DNA of 64,000 nt, from positions 60,728 through 124,727 of the forward strand of contig JABAHL010000007.1 of the NCBI GenBank assembly GCA_019353055.1, given 5' to 3'. Both the position numbers and the translations under genes were made by a program. Positions 36,587 through 46,587 of this stretch are shown here, piece by piece. Within the stretch, counting starts at the first letter, position 1; each line of letters starts with the position of its first letter. A model generated the notes under the pieces. It saw only the letters and a program-made list of their open reading frames with translations. It made no database searches and was not told where the DNA came from. This DNA is from Faucicola osloensis_C (GTDB taxonomy: Bacteria > Pseudomonadota > Gammaproteobacteria > Pseudomonadales > Moraxellaceae).

Positions 36587-36815
36587 AAAGCCTTTTGTAT
36601 CTATAATTTTTATCTATGATTTGTATTTATGATGCTAAAAATTTGGCGAAAATGCCGCCCACTTAGCTTATCATTTTTTGCATTCAGCAAACGAGTTTGC
36701 AAAACATTGTTACCATTTCATACTATAATTGCGGTTTGTGAATTGCTGATAATGATTTTATACAGGCTTTTTTCTTTTGAAATTTTGGCTTAAATTGGTT
36801 TACATAAGGCGCGCT

Positions 36816-37688
36816 ATGGCATTTGAATCCCCAATCCAACAAGCTTTACACCATTACCCTACCACGTTGACGCTAGTGGTAATGTGTGTTGGGGTGTTTG
36901 CATTACAGCTATTTTTTGGCGTAAATCCGACCAATCCCACTAATCAATCGTTAATTGTTTGGGGTGCCAATTTTTTACCCTTTTCACTGGGTGAAGCGCC
37001 GTGGCGATTGGTGACCAGCCTGTTTTTGCATATTGGTTTTATGCATTTGCTGTTTAATATGTTTGCTTTATATTATTTTGGACAAGTGGCTGAGCGGATG
37101 TTTGGCGCTGTCAATTTTTTAGCGTTATTTTTGTTATCAGGGGTTGGCGGCAATTTGCTCAATAACTTTTTGGGCTTGCATAGCGTGATGGCAGGTGAGC
37201 CGCCGATCATTAGTGCCGGTGCGTCAGGCGGTATCATGGGCATTGGGATGGCGCTATTGGTGACAGCGCTAACCAAAACATCGTTCAATAACTTCGCGTT
37301 AAATTTTCGCTCGTTACTGATAGTCATAGCGATTAATTTAGGCTATGGTTTTTTGGTGGGCGGTATCGATAATGCCAGTCATGTGGGCGGTGCAATTATA
37401 GGTGGCTTGCTAGGTATAGTGTACGTCATGCAGTATCGCGTTATCCGCCAGCAGCAGCTATTCGCCCATAAAGCCAGTGGTGCGCCTTGGCAATCCAATC
37501 ATCTTGGCCGTGGACCAAACTCTGGCAGCACTGCCCCATTCATCCCGCCATCTTTAGTTGTGTTAAAGGGTAAAATTATCACCGCAAGCTATATAGTGTT
37601 GATAGTGGGATTTATGGCGATGTATGGCTGGCTACATATCAGTTTTATGCAGTTACTCAATCATGCATTGCCAAGTATTATCCAATAA
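36816..37688 (+). CDS. Rhomboid family intramembrane serine protease
   Basis: This 290-residue protein has six or seven hydrophobic segments. The catalytic dyad is GASGG (Ser137) and ASHVGG (His189). HIGFMHLLFNM, the conserved loop-helix of rhomboids, is present. It would cut transmembrane substrates in the inner membrane. The ATG at 36816 is preceded by a TAAGG-type site. The C-terminal tail (after about 215) contains a Pro/Ser-rich linker and one extra hydrophobic segment. Confidence 0.92.
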   Translation: MAFESPIQQALHHYPTTLTLVVMCVGVFALQLFFGVNPTNPTNQSLIVWGANFLPFSLGEAPWRLVTSLFLHIGFMHLLFNMFALYYFGQVAERMFGAVNFLALFLLSGVGGNLLNNFLGLHSVMAGEPPIISAGASGGIMGIGMALLVTALTKTSFNNFALNFRSLLIVIAINLGYGFLVGGIDNASHVGGAIIGGLLGIVYVMQYRVIRQQQLFAHKASGAPWQSNHLGRGPNSGSTAPFIPPSLVVLKGKIITASYIVLIVGFMAMYGWLHISFMQLLNHALPSIIQ

Positions 37689-37838
37689 CTGTTAATAATT
37701 TTTTAACAGGATAAAAATTTTAGGAGTTGACCGTTTAAAATGCTTATTCCTACGCCCTTTTGCCAATCTTGTTTGCCAATCTAGCAAGTGACAATGCTAT
37801 AATAGCGCCACTATTTAGCCAGTGAAAAGGACTAGCCA

Positions 37839-39377
37839 ATGACCGTCATCAAGAAAGACGACTTTATCAATTCTATCGCCAACGCCTTTCAATACATCAG
37901 TTATTATCACCCAAAAGACTTCGTTGATGCTGTATATGAAGCGTGGCAAAAAGAAACCAACCAATCTGCCAAAAACGCCATGGGGCAAATCCTCACCAAT
38001 AGCCGTATGTCAGCGATGGGTCATCGTCCGATTTGCCAAGATACTGGTAGTGCGGTGGTGTTCCTTGATATCGGTATGAACGTGCAATGGGACTTGCAAG
38101 GCTCAGCGATGAGCGTTGAAGACATGGTTAATGAAGGGGTACGCCGTGCTTACAACAATCCCGACAACCCACTACGGGCATCCATCCTAGTAGACCCAAT
38201 TAGTAAACGTCAAAACACCAAAGACAACACGCCAGCAGTGATTCACATGAGCGTGGTACCCGGTGACAAAGTTGATGTGATTTGTGCCGCAAAAGGTGGC
38301 GGTTCAGAAAACAAAGCAAAATTTGCGATGCTAAACCCCTCAGATTCGATTGAAGAATGGGTGTTAAAAACCGTTCCCCAAATGGGGGCAGGTTGGTGTC
38401 CACCTGGTATCTTAGGTATTGGTGTCGGTGGTACACCAGAAAAAGCCATGATGCTTGCCAAACGCTCACTCATGGAACACATCGATATCCATGATTTACA
38501 AGCCAAAGCCCAAAGCGGTGCCGAGCTTGATAGCGTTGAGCGCTTACGTCTCAATATGTATGACAAAGTGAACGAGCTTGGCGTTGGCGCCCAAGGCCTT
38601 GGCGGCTTGACTACCGTGCTAGATGTGAAAGTACTAGACTTTCCTACCCATGCCGCAAGCAAAGCCGTTGCCATGATTCCAAATTGTGCAGCGACTCGTC
38701 ATATTCACTTTACCCTAGACGGTCAAGGTGAAGCAGCCTTGCCTGTCCCTTCCCTATCAGATTGGCCAGAAGTGTCCTTTGGCTCCGATGACGTGATTAA
38801 AGTCAATGTTAACGACTTAACCAAAGAAACCTTAGGTCAGTTTAACATCGGTGATACTTTACTACTTAGTGGTAAAATCTTGACGGGTCGTGATGCCGCG
38901 CATAAACGCATGGTCGATATGCTTGCCAAAGGCGAAGCCCTACCCGTGGATTTACAAAATCGCTTTATTTATTATGTCGGTCCTGTCGATGCAGTGGGCG
39001 ATGAAGTGGTCGGTCCTGCGGGTCCCACCACCTCAACGCGTATGGATAAATTCACCGACACAATCTTGGATCAAGGCTTGATTGGAATGATTGGTAAATC
39101 CGAGCGTAGCCCTGCGACTTGTGAAGTCATCGCCAAACATGGCGCAATTTATCTGATTGCAGTGGGCGGTGCCGCTTATCTGGTATCAAAAGCTATCAAA
39201 GGCGCTAAAGTGCTTGCCTTCCCAGAGCTAGGTATGGAAGCCATTTATGAGTTTGAAGTAGAAGATATGCCGGTGACGGTCGCTGTTGACAACCAAGGTA
39301 ACAGCATCCACCGTTTTGATAAAGTCGCAGAACGCGCCCAGCAAGTGATTGCCGAGCCTGTACGTTTTGTGCCATAG
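37839..39377 (+). CDS. fumA: Fumarate hydratase class I
   Basis: This 512-residue protein is an iron-sulfur fumarase that hydrates fumarate to malate in the TCA cycle. Cluster cysteines are visible in RPICQDTGSA, GWCPPGILGIG and RSPATCEVIA. ALPVPSLSDWPE and GPTTSTRMDKFTD are class I C-terminal motifs. The gene is monocistronic, with a good AAGGA site before the ATG and a strong terminator after it. Confidence 0.93.
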   Translation: MTVIKKDDFINSIANAFQYISYYHPKDFVDAVYEAWQKETNQSAKNAMGQILTNSRMSAMGHRPICQDTGSAVVFLDIGMNVQWDLQGSAMSVEDMVNEGVRRAYNNPDNPLRASILVDPISKRQNTKDNTPAVIHMSVVPGDKVDVICAAKGGGSENKAKFAMLNPSDSIEEWVLKTVPQMGAGWCPPGILGIGVGGTPEKAMMLAKRSLMEHIDIHDLQAKAQSGAELDSVERLRLNMYDKVNELGVGAQGLGGLTTVLDVKVLDFPTHAASKAVAMIPNCAATRHIHFTLDGQGEAALPVPSLSDWPEVSFGSDDVIKVNVNDLTKETLGQFNIGDTLLLSGKILTGRDAAHKRMVDMLAKGEALPVDLQNRFIYYVGPVDAVGDEVVGPAGPTTSTRMDKFTDTILDQGLIGMIGKSERSPATCEVIAKHGAIYLIAVGGAAYLVSKAIKGAKVLAFPELGMEAIYEFEVEDMPVTVAVDNQGNSIHRFDKVAERAQQVIAEPVRFVP

Positions 39378-39406
39378 TCAATTTTTTCAAGATTTTTGAT
39401 ATAAAC

Positions 39407-39436
39407 AAAAGCCTTAAGCATTCCCTTAAGGCTTTT
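39407..39436 (+). terminator. Terminator after fumarase
   Basis: Perfect 12-bp arms AAAAGCCTTAAG and CTTAAGGCTTTT with a 6-base loop, followed by TTT. A second hairpin, CCCAGATA/TATCTGGG, is at 39454-39475. Confidence 0.8.
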
Positions 39437-39585
39437 TTTAGGTTAAAAAAATACCCAGATAATGTATTATCTGGGCAGGAGGAAAAGTGGAGAAGTTTAT
39501 AGTTATTGTTATAGCTAGTTGTTATTATTTATAATATTTCTTTTTTTAACTGTTTAGCTGTGCTACAAATAAACCTATACACCCA

Positions 39586-39807
39586 TCAAACCGTACGATA
39601 GGAATTTTGGGTAGCATTTGGCATGACAATCCATAACACGATATATATCAAAATACCTGGCACTGCGACACTTGCCGTTGAGATAATCACAAACAACAAA
39701 CGCACCAATGTTACATTCCAGCCTAAATACTCTGCAATACCCCCCAGCACACCTGCAATCATACGATGATTCTGAGAGCGATGAAGTTTTACCAGTTTAT
39801 TTGCCAT
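39586..39807 (-). CDS. PspC-domain inner-membrane protein
   Basis: This 73-residue protein has a basic N-terminus (LHRSQNHRMIAGVLGGIAEYLG) followed by two hydrophobic segments ending in IYIVLWIVMPN. That is the PspC domain layout, linked to envelope-stress regulation in enteric bacteria. It stands alone here, with no pspA or pspB near. Confidence 0.9.
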   Translation of the reverse strand: MANKLVKLHRSQNHRMIAGVLGGIAEYLGWNVTLVRLLFVIISTASVAVPGILIYIVLWIVMPNATQNSYRTV

Positions 39808-40249
39808 TCAATTTTTTACCTGTTAAAAATAAAGAAAACCACTTAGGACTTATTTAAAACCTAACATCTTTAAAACTTAATGCCATCAGCTAAAATTATT
39901 GGTTAAAGATACTATGTTTTGGTTACGATTTATTATAAGCAAATGCAGAGGTGTGTTGGGTGACAAAACGTAGAATGATGTTTCTTTTGGTAACTTTTTC
40001 TACAGCATTATTATCATGAGCGACTATACCGAGGAGTGTTATCATCTATATTTAGCGTGTTTGGTAGCGTGTGTACACCGATTCTTACAAATTGTGATAC
40101 TAGCGTTACAAACGATTGTAACTTCATCGGGGCTAATCGATTATCATAGCATTACTTTATATCCTTACTAGGGATATCTATCCAAGCAATCAAAAAATCA
40201 AGTCGCTAAAAAATAGTTAAAAAAACCATGATAAAGTGTTGAGGAAAGC
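39808..40249. other. Divergent intergenic region upstream of the NadR-like gene
   Basis: This 440-base region holds promoters of the divergent PspC and NadR-like genes. Several stop-rich short frames occur and I find no RNA gene. A GAGGAAAG ribosome site precedes the ATG at 40250. Confidence 0.35.
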
Positions 40250-41323
40250 ATGATGCAAGATGTGGGTATCATTATTGGGCATTTTGAGCCGCTGCATTTA
40301 GGGCATGTAAGAACGATTTTGCATGCGTCTGGGCAAGTCAAAGATTTATGTATTTTTATTACCGCTCACCCTGCGCCAAATTCAAATTTTTCCATTGATT
40401 TAAAGGATAAAGCGCGCTGGATGACCATGGCATTTGCTGATTTGCCGTTTGTGCATATAGAGATTTTACCTGATTTAGTAACACCCTCGTATGAAGATAA
40501 TTATCAAGATTTGAGCGTTGATCAGGTCAATGCGGTATTAGCGGATTTGCAACAACGTTATCCTAAGTTGAGCGCGTCTAGCGATGCGGCAGAGACAGTA
40601 ACCCCGGTTGTGTTTATGGATGAAACCCATCCGTTTGTCGATTATGATTTACATTTACCTGTGGTGACCACGCCACGCCAGCACGGTTTTGATAGCCGCA
40701 AGATTCACAATAACCCCGCGCTGTATTGGTCAGCGATTCATCCGCAAGCGCGAGGTGACTACACCAAAACTGTGGCATTGGTGGGTGGTGAAAGCTCAGG
40801 TAAAACCACACTACTGCATAAATTAGCCAACTATTATGGCGCAAGCTATGGCTTAGAAATGGGACGGCTGTTTGTGCAAACCGATTTGGGCGGTACTGAG
40901 CTTGGTATGCAATACGATGACTATCCGCTCATGGCAACTGACCATGAACAAGCCATACGCGCTGCCAAACGCTTTGCCCCTGCCCCAATCACCTTGGTAG
41001 ATACAGATTTTGTGACCACGCAAGCATTCTGTGAAGAATATGAAGGGCGTACCCACCCGTTTTTGACCGCCTGTATCGATGAATTTCGCTTAGATTATAT
41101 CCTGATGCTTGCCAATAACACCCCTTGGGTCGCCGATGGGATGCGCTCTTTAGGCAGCGAGTCCCAGCGTGAGCGTTTTGAAAATCGTTTAAAAAAAATC
41201 TTTGCCCGTCATCATATTGCGCCGCTGTTTATTGATAGTCCAGACTATCATCAGCGATTCTTGGATGCGATTGCGCTCATTGATGCACACGTTTTTCACC
41301 ACTACCAAGATATCGAGGCATAA
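40250..41323 (+). CDS. nadR: NadR-like NMN adenylyltransferase/ribosylnicotinamide kinase
   Basis: This 357-residue protein has two catalytic domains. The N-terminal NMN adenylyltransferase carries IIGHFEPLHLGHVRTIL (residues 7-23). The C-terminal ribosylnicotinamide kinase has the P-loop GGESSGKTT (about 179-187). Enteric NadR has an extra N-terminal helix-turn-helix repressor domain that is absent here, so this form is enzymatic only. It feeds salvage of the nicotinamide riboside brought in by PnuC, encoded 120 bases downstream. Confidence 0.92.
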   Translation: MMQDVGIIIGHFEPLHLGHVRTILHASGQVKDLCIFITAHPAPNSNFSIDLKDKARWMTMAFADLPFVHIEILPDLVTPSYEDNYQDLSVDQVNAVLADLQQRYPKLSASSDAAETVTPVVFMDETHPFVDYDLHLPVVTTPRQHGFDSRKIHNNPALYWSAIHPQARGDYTKTVALVGGESSGKTTLLHKLANYYGASYGLEMGRLFVQTDLGGTELGMQYDDYPLMATDHEQAIRAAKRFAPAPITLVDTDFVTTQAFCEEYEGRTHPFLTACIDEFRLDYILMLANNTPWVADGMRSLGSESQRERFENRLKKIFARHHIAPLFIDSPDYHQRFLDAIALIDAHVFHHYQDIEA

Positions 41324-41444
41324 AATAATTTTCTAGACATACTTGGTAGACATGCTTGGCAAATATGCTAAAAGTTTTTGGTTTGATTTTTTAAAACTTA
41401 GTTAAAAAAATGTTGTCATGGTTGTAATGACTGTTGGAGGCGAA

Positions 41445-42191
41445 ATGCGAATTGCGATTTTGGATAAAATTACCGGTGAATGGGCACAAGAATGGACGGT
41501 GGTATGGTTCTTTTTTGGGGTGGTGGCACTGGCTACGGTCTTTTGGTTGACCACAGAACATCGAGCGTTGGACTGGTTTTATTTGGGGGTGTCTTTTATC
41601 GGGCTATTGTGTGTGGTATCGCTGAGTTTTCGCCGCAATATCGCAGGTAATGGCTTTGGTATGTTGGCAACGGCAGGTGAAACCATTGTACAGGGAACCG
41701 CGGGTGCGGTGGGTTTGATGCTCGCGCCGCTGTTTAACTTTTTTACCCATTTATATGGCATTTTTTATTGGTCAAAAAATACCGATGGCGATGGCAATAT
41801 GATTCCCAAATCAGCCAATAAAATTGTGTGGTTGGTAACCATTGCCTTTATCGCAATTGGCTTGGCATTATTTCCAACTGTCAATAATTGGCTAGCGTCG
41901 ATGGGTTATGGCGTGGTCGCCAACGATGGCAGTAAATTTTTGGGCGTGATTGATTTTTTTTGGATTAATGTGTTGGCATTTGTGCTATCTATCACAGCGC
42001 AAGCCACGATGATTTTACGCTATTCATTCAACTGGTGGTTATGGATTGCAGTGAATTTTGTCTGGCTGATTGTCAACTTGATGTCGCAAAATTATATTTT
42101 TGCCATTCAAACCATGGTGTACCAAATCAATGCGTTTGTGGGTCTGTATGAGTGGTATCGCAGTGAGCAAAAAGCCAAAGGCTTGGCGTAA
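41445..42191 (+). CDS. pnuC: PnuC family nicotinamide riboside transporter
   Basis: This protein of about 248 residues has seven or eight hydrophobic helices and the PnuC-type segment NWWLWIAVNFVWLIVNL (about 204-220). The ATG at 41445 is chosen because GGAGG lies 4 bases upstream; an ATG at 41418 is also in frame. It would take up nicotinamide riboside for the neighbouring NadR-like kinase. Residues TVNNWLASMGYG form a periplasmic or cytoplasmic loop. Confidence 0.88.
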   Translation: MRIAILDKITGEWAQEWTVVWFFFGVVALATVFWLTTEHRALDWFYLGVSFIGLLCVVSLSFRRNIAGNGFGMLATAGETIVQGTAGAVGLMLAPLFNFFTHLYGIFYWSKNTDGDGNMIPKSANKIVWLVTIAFIAIGLALFPTVNNWLASMGYGVVANDGSKFLGVIDFFWINVLAFVLSITAQATMILRYSFNWWLWIAVNFVWLIVNLMSQNYIFAIQTMVYQINAFVGLYEWYRSEQKAKGLA

Positions 42192-42359
42192 TAGTTACTG
42201 GTATCAAAAGCCACTGATATCAAAACCTATCAGGGTAAAGTCGCTGATTTGACAAACGACTAGGGTGTGATACGATTCAGTGGTAACTGATGGGATTCAC
42301 ACCCATTTTTTTATCAGCAATTTTTTTCATTGTGTTTATTATCTTTAAGGAAGAAGATT

Positions 42360-42815
42360 ATGGCAAGCGTGACCCTGCTTCATTCAAAAAAATCCCTACA
42401 AAGCTGGCTGGCTGACTACGCCGTGAGCCACCAACATCCCATCAATAAAAAAATTCATTGGCTGTGCGTACCCACGATTTTTGCCAGTATTTTAGGCATG
42501 GGCATGTCATGGCAGGCGGCGTTTACGTTGGTATTGATTGCTTTGGTAATGCTGTTTTATCTACGCTTGTCTACGCAATTATTTATTGCTATGGGCATGT
42601 TTGTACTGTTTTGCTTAGCAGCGATTGCTATCTTGCCATTTGGGTTTAAGTTTTGGTTTGGCGTATTTGTGGTAGCGTGGATTGGGCAATTTGTCGGTCA
42701 CAAAATTGAAGGCAAAAAACCGTCATTTTTTGAAGACTTACAATTTTTATTGATTGGTCCTGCCTGGGTCGCGAATTCGTTGAGTGAAAAATTGGCAAAA
42801 CCTAAAACGTCATAA
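42360..42815 (+). CDS. DUF962/Mpo1-like membrane protein
   Basis: This 151-residue protein has the family opening SHQHPINKKIHWLCVP, with the conserved His and Asn residues, then three or four hydrophobic helices and a C-terminal WIGQFVGHKIEGKKPSF histidine box. It matches DUF962; the yeast member Mpo1 is a 2-hydroxy fatty acid dioxygenase. The ATG at 42360 has an AAGGAAG site. Its substrate in this organism is unknown. Confidence 0.82.
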   Translation: MASVTLLHSKKSLQSWLADYAVSHQHPINKKIHWLCVPTIFASILGMGMSWQAAFTLVLIALVMLFYLRLSTQLFIAMGMFVLFCLAAIAILPFGFKFWFGVFVVAWIGQFVGHKIEGKKPSFFEDLQFLLIGPAWVANSLSEKLAKPKTS

Positions 42816-42965
42816 AAAACTTCATATTCACTAAGAAAACCCAACATATTACAGCGGCTATTTCCTAGATAATTGCAATGGCTTTGACTATCGCTAGGTT
42901 TTTTGGCGATGTATGGTCGACCCACTCATTTTGAGTGCCATATCACTTGTTAGCTTGCTGTTATT

Positions 42966-44156
42966 ATGATTAAAAAAGTATCCAACCGCTGGCAACGTAT
43001 TGACGTGCCGCAAACCTTCCCGACTATTCACGCGGCTTTGGCTTATTGTAAAAGCCAATTACATAATTTGGGGGATAAAGGCTTTATCCAAATCAAAATT
43101 GCCGATGGCGAGTATTATTTAAGCCAAGTTGAAATTGATTTTTTTAGTGATCGGGTAGAGATTATTGGCAATTTGGACAATCCTGATAAGGTGCAGTTAC
43201 ATTTTGATGATACCCATAACCGCTGTGGCTTTTTGATGCAACGAGGCAATGGTATTTTTAAAATCGATGGCATGACTATCAATGGTACGAAGGCGTTTTT
43301 GGGCTATGGACAGTGGCAAGATGAAGGCTATGGTGCCGGTATCATGTGCAATTACAATAGCCAAGTACTCGTGGGGTCAAAGGTCCGTATCAATAAGTTT
43401 TATTATGGGGTTGCCGCCCGCTTTGGCTCAAGTATCCGCTGTGAGCCTGGGGTGATTGTACAGTTTGCGGGGGATGTCGGATTTTTTGCGTATGGGGGCT
43501 CGATAGATGCCCAGCAATGCGAGGCGTATCACTGCGCGCATTTGGATGAAGAGTTGGGTTTTGGATTTTGCGCGGAATCCAGCGGCTTTGTCAATGCCGA
43601 TAACAGCGTGTCTGCACACAACCATATCGCAGGGTTTTATGCACTCACCAATGGCTCTATGTGGTGCCATGATGCCAGTGCCAGCGAAAACAAACATGGC
43701 TTTTTGGCGCTGCACAGTGGCGTGCTAAGCTGCAATAGCATCAACCGACGTACCAATGCCTTTCGCAATTATGGCTATGGCTATTTTGCTGACAATGGCG
43801 GGCGTATTTTAGCCAATCGCAGTCTTGGCAATGAAAACGTCGTCGGCGGCTATTTTGCCCGTCATCACGCCAGTATCGATATCACCCATGCCAATGCCAA
43901 CCAAAATGGAGGTCATGGCTATACTGCAATCAATGCCACCTTGCTCGGTAACGGCGCTGAAGCGCGATTTAATCAAGGTAATGGCTTTGTCATAGGGCAG
44001 TCAGGCTTTTTGGATGGCAGTTTTTTGATGGCGTATGGCAATGCAGGCTATGGCTATCATTTAGATAATTGCCAAGCCTTTATGCCCTATGCCCGTGGCT
44101 GGAAAAACGCACTGGGTCGTATGTACAAAGTCCATAGTCACGTCGCTATCAAATAA
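42966..44156 (+). CDS. Right-handed parallel beta-helix repeat protein
   Basis: This 396-residue protein is built from short beta-helix rungs rich in Asn and Gly (for example EDEGYGAGIMCNYNSQVLVG-like turns and GYGYFADNGGRILANRS). The N-terminus resembles the pectate-lyase entry rung (IDVPQTFPTIHAALAYCKS). No secretion signal is visible, so it may be cytoplasmic or exported by an unseen route. It precedes a surface-polysaccharide-type gene block, so a role in glycan handling is possible. Confidence 0.75.
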   Translation: MIKKVSNRWQRIDVPQTFPTIHAALAYCKSQLHNLGDKGFIQIKIADGEYYLSQVEIDFFSDRVEIIGNLDNPDKVQLHFDDTHNRCGFLMQRGNGIFKIDGMTINGTKAFLGYGQWQDEGYGAGIMCNYNSQVLVGSKVRINKFYYGVAARFGSSIRCEPGVIVQFAGDVGFFAYGGSIDAQQCEAYHCAHLDEELGFGFCAESSGFVNADNSVSAHNHIAGFYALTNGSMWCHDASASENKHGFLALHSGVLSCNSINRRTNAFRNYGYGYFADNGGRILANRSLGNENVVGGYFARHHASIDITHANANQNGGHGYTAINATLLGNGAEARFNQGNGFVIGQSGFLDGSFLMAYGNAGYGYHLDNCQAFMPYARGWKNALGRMYKVHSHVAIK

Positions 44157-44162
44157 ATTTTT

Positions 44163-44176
44163 CGCGCCTTGGCGCG
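44163..44176 (+). terminator. GC-rich hairpin after the beta-helix gene
   Basis: CGCGCC-TT-GGCGCG is a perfect stem followed by TTTTGC, 6 bases past the stop codon. Confidence 0.6.
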
Positions 44177-44594
44177 TTTTGCTTACCGTTCTTTTAGCCT
44201 TTTAGCCTTTTAATCTTTTAGCCTGTTAGCTCATCGTTAATAAGAGCCAATCTTTCATCAAATCACAACCTATTTCATTTAGATTCATCAGCCTCTCACC
44301 CGCTTTTTCCTGCATTTCTCGTGCTATGGCTTACTCTCAAAAATTGTCAACATCGATTGATTAATTGGTTAAAAGTGGTCTAGCCAATATTAAGCATTAT
44401 GATTAAGCCCTATAATCGATTTTCTTCTTGTGTTCTTACCTAAAATTACAATAAGTAATGAATAAGTAATATGATTTGGCAGGAATTAGTTTTAAGGTAT
44501 TGAAGTTAAAATAATAATCAAATACTTGATTTTATTAAAAATACAAAAAATTTTAGTTTAAGTCTATCACTACCCCCTTAGGAAAATAATAACA
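44177..44594. other. AT-rich intergenic region before the polysaccharide genes
   Basis: This 418-base region contains a run of short TTTTAGCC-type direct repeats (about 44192-44230) and lower GC than the flanking genes. No gene is visible. It probably holds the promoter for the following three-gene operon. Confidence 0.35.
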
Positions 44595-44966
44595 ATGAAG
44601 CGGCTTATCTTTGATCTAGATGATACCCTATGCACCACCCAAAACGGCGACTATGCCAATGCCCAACCGATTACCGAAGTTGTCGAAAAACTTAAAGAAT
44701 ACCATCGACAAGGGTTTACCATTGTTATCAATACCAGTCGCAATATGCGCACCTATCAAGGCAATATTGGCGCTATTAATAAAAACACCTTGCCAATTAT
44801 CATCGATTGGCTAGGACGACATGATATCCCGTATGATGAATTATACGTAGGTAAACCTTGGTGCGGCTTTGAAGGGTTTTATGTAGATGACAAAGCTATT
44901 CGACCCGACGAATTGGTCAAGTTAAGCTATGTAGAGATTTGCCAGTTACTTGATTTAACACCTTAA
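44595..44966 (+). CDS. HAD-superfamily phosphatase, capsule-biosynthesis type
   Basis: This 123-residue minimal HAD protein has motif I FDLDDTLCTT (nucleophile Asp7), motif II VINTSRN and motif III YVDDKAIRPDE. It resembles small phosphatases next to capsule genes, with NTP-transferase and phosphotransferase partners. The next gene starts 46 bases later, so it is likely the first gene of an operon making a phosphorylated sugar or cell-surface component. Confidence 0.8.
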   Translation: MKRLIFDLDDTLCTTQNGDYANAQPITEVVEKLKEYHRQGFTIVINTSRNMRTYQGNIGAINKNTLPIIIDWLGRHDIPYDELYVGKPWCGFEGFYVDDKAIRPDELVKLSYVEICQLLDLTP

Positions 44967-45012
44967 TAAAAAATAAAAACAACAATAACGACAGTTAAGG
45001 TAATTTAACGCC

Positions 45013-46587
45013 ATGATACTCATTAACGCCTCTTCCTATGTCAATGCCGAATTTGAAGCAGAAATTGGGCGCATTCCACCTTGCATGCTGCCCATCGGCA
45101 ATAAAAAACTATTACAGCTGCAAGTCGATGTGGTACGCCAACAATTCCCCCATGAAAAAATTCTATTGTCACTACCCGAGGCTTATACCTTGACACTCAA
45201 TGAAAAAGCAGTGATTGAGTCACTTCCCATTGATGTGGTGACAATCCCTGAAAATTTGGCATTGTCCGAGACCATTTTATATGTGCTTAATCTAGCCATT
45301 GATAAATCATACCAGCATATTCGTATCATCCAAGGGGATGTATTTTTACCACACTTAGTTGATTACTCAGATTGTATTGGTGTGTCAGATAAAACGCGCC
45401 AATACGACTGGCAACAAACCAAAAAAATGAAAGAAAACCCCACCGATTGGATTGGCTATTTTGCCTTTTCCTCACGGCTGGAGTTAATTAAAGCCCTAGC
45501 GATTAGTAAGAAAAATTTTGTACGGGCGATTTATTTGTACCAACAAGCTATCGCAATGAAATCGGTCAACATTGAGCCGTATTATGATTGCAGTAATTTT
45601 GTGCATTATATTCATGCCCGCGCCAATATGACCACCGAACGCGCCTTTAATTCACTGCAGATTCGTGAAGGTATTGTCACCAAAAGCAGTGACGACAACA
45701 ACAAAATTGAAGCAGAAATTTATTGGTACACCCATATTCCTGCGCCACTTAGACGTTTTACCCCGCAGTTGATTGATTATCAGCAAGTGGACGGACAGTT
45801 TAGTTATAGCTTAGAGTTCTTGCCATTATTACCGCTCAATGAGTTGTATGTGCATGGCTTAAATACCACTGAATTTTGGCAACATATTTTTCAGCTATTA
45901 AAAGAATTTTTTAGTATGGCCAATCAGTCCGATGTTCATCGCCATATCGAAACCGGGTTTGCCAAATCGTATGCCGAAGATTTGTACCATAAAAAAACCT
46001 TAAAGCGCCTGTATGCGTATGCTGATGATGCCGATGTCGATTTGAACAAACCTGTAATATATGATGGAACGATGCTTGGCAGTACGCTAGAGATTGCGCA
46101 AGATTGTATCGACAAAGCCTTGGCACTGCCAAACACTGTGAGTGTCATGCATGGCGATTTATGTTTTAGCAACATCATGTATGACATGCGCGGTCGCCGG
46201 GTAAAAGTTTTTGACCCACGGGGCACGGATTCTAACGGCAATTTTAGTATTTTTGGCAACGCAAGCTATGATTTAGCCAAGCTCACCCATTCTGTGATTG
46301 GTATGTATGATTTTATCATCGCAGGGCGTTATGAAATTATCGATAGCGCTAGCGGTAGCGATATACGATTTGATATTGATAAGCGTTTGGAGCAAATCCA
46401 GCAAGAATTTTTGGTAGGCACCTGGGTCAATGGCATGACCACAGAATCTATCATGCCAGCGGTGGTGTTATTGTTTTTATCCATGCTACCCTTGCACGCA
46501 GATAGACCCGATCGCCAGCGCGCCATGCTGCTCAATGCGTATCGTCTATACAAAATGTATGTGATGGAGGCAGTGACATGTTCGTAA
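45013..46587 (+). CDS. Fusion of nucleotidyltransferase-like and choline-kinase-like domains
   Basis: This 524-residue protein has an N-terminal half resembling sugar nucleotidyltransferases but lacking the usual GxGTRL loop (MILINASSYVNAEFEAEIG). Its C-terminal half has an aminoglycoside/choline-kinase signature HGDLCFSNIMYDMRGRR followed by FDPRG. That suggests a kinase acting on a small alcohol or sugar, joined to an inactive nucleotide-binding scaffold. It overlaps the next gene by 10 bases. I do not know a precise family name. Confidence 0.65.
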   Translation: MILINASSYVNAEFEAEIGRIPPCMLPIGNKKLLQLQVDVVRQQFPHEKILLSLPEAYTLTLNEKAVIESLPIDVVTIPENLALSETILYVLNLAIDKSYQHIRIIQGDVFLPHLVDYSDCIGVSDKTRQYDWQQTKKMKENPTDWIGYFAFSSRLELIKALAISKKNFVRAIYLYQQAIAMKSVNIEPYYDCSNFVHYIHARANMTTERAFNSLQIREGIVTKSSDDNNKIEAEIYWYTHIPAPLRRFTPQLIDYQQVDGQFSYSLEFLPLLPLNELYVHGLNTTEFWQHIFQLLKEFFSMANQSDVHRHIETGFAKSYAEDLYHKKTLKRLYAYADDADVDLNKPVIYDGTMLGSTLEIAQDCIDKALALPNTVSVMHGDLCFSNIMYDMRGRRVKVFDPRGTDSNGNFSIFGNASYDLAKLTHSVIGMYDFIIAGRYEIIDSASGSDIRFDIDKRLEQIQQEFLVGTWVNGMTTESIMPAVVLLFLSMLPLHADRPDRQRAMLLNAYRLYKMYVMEAVTCS

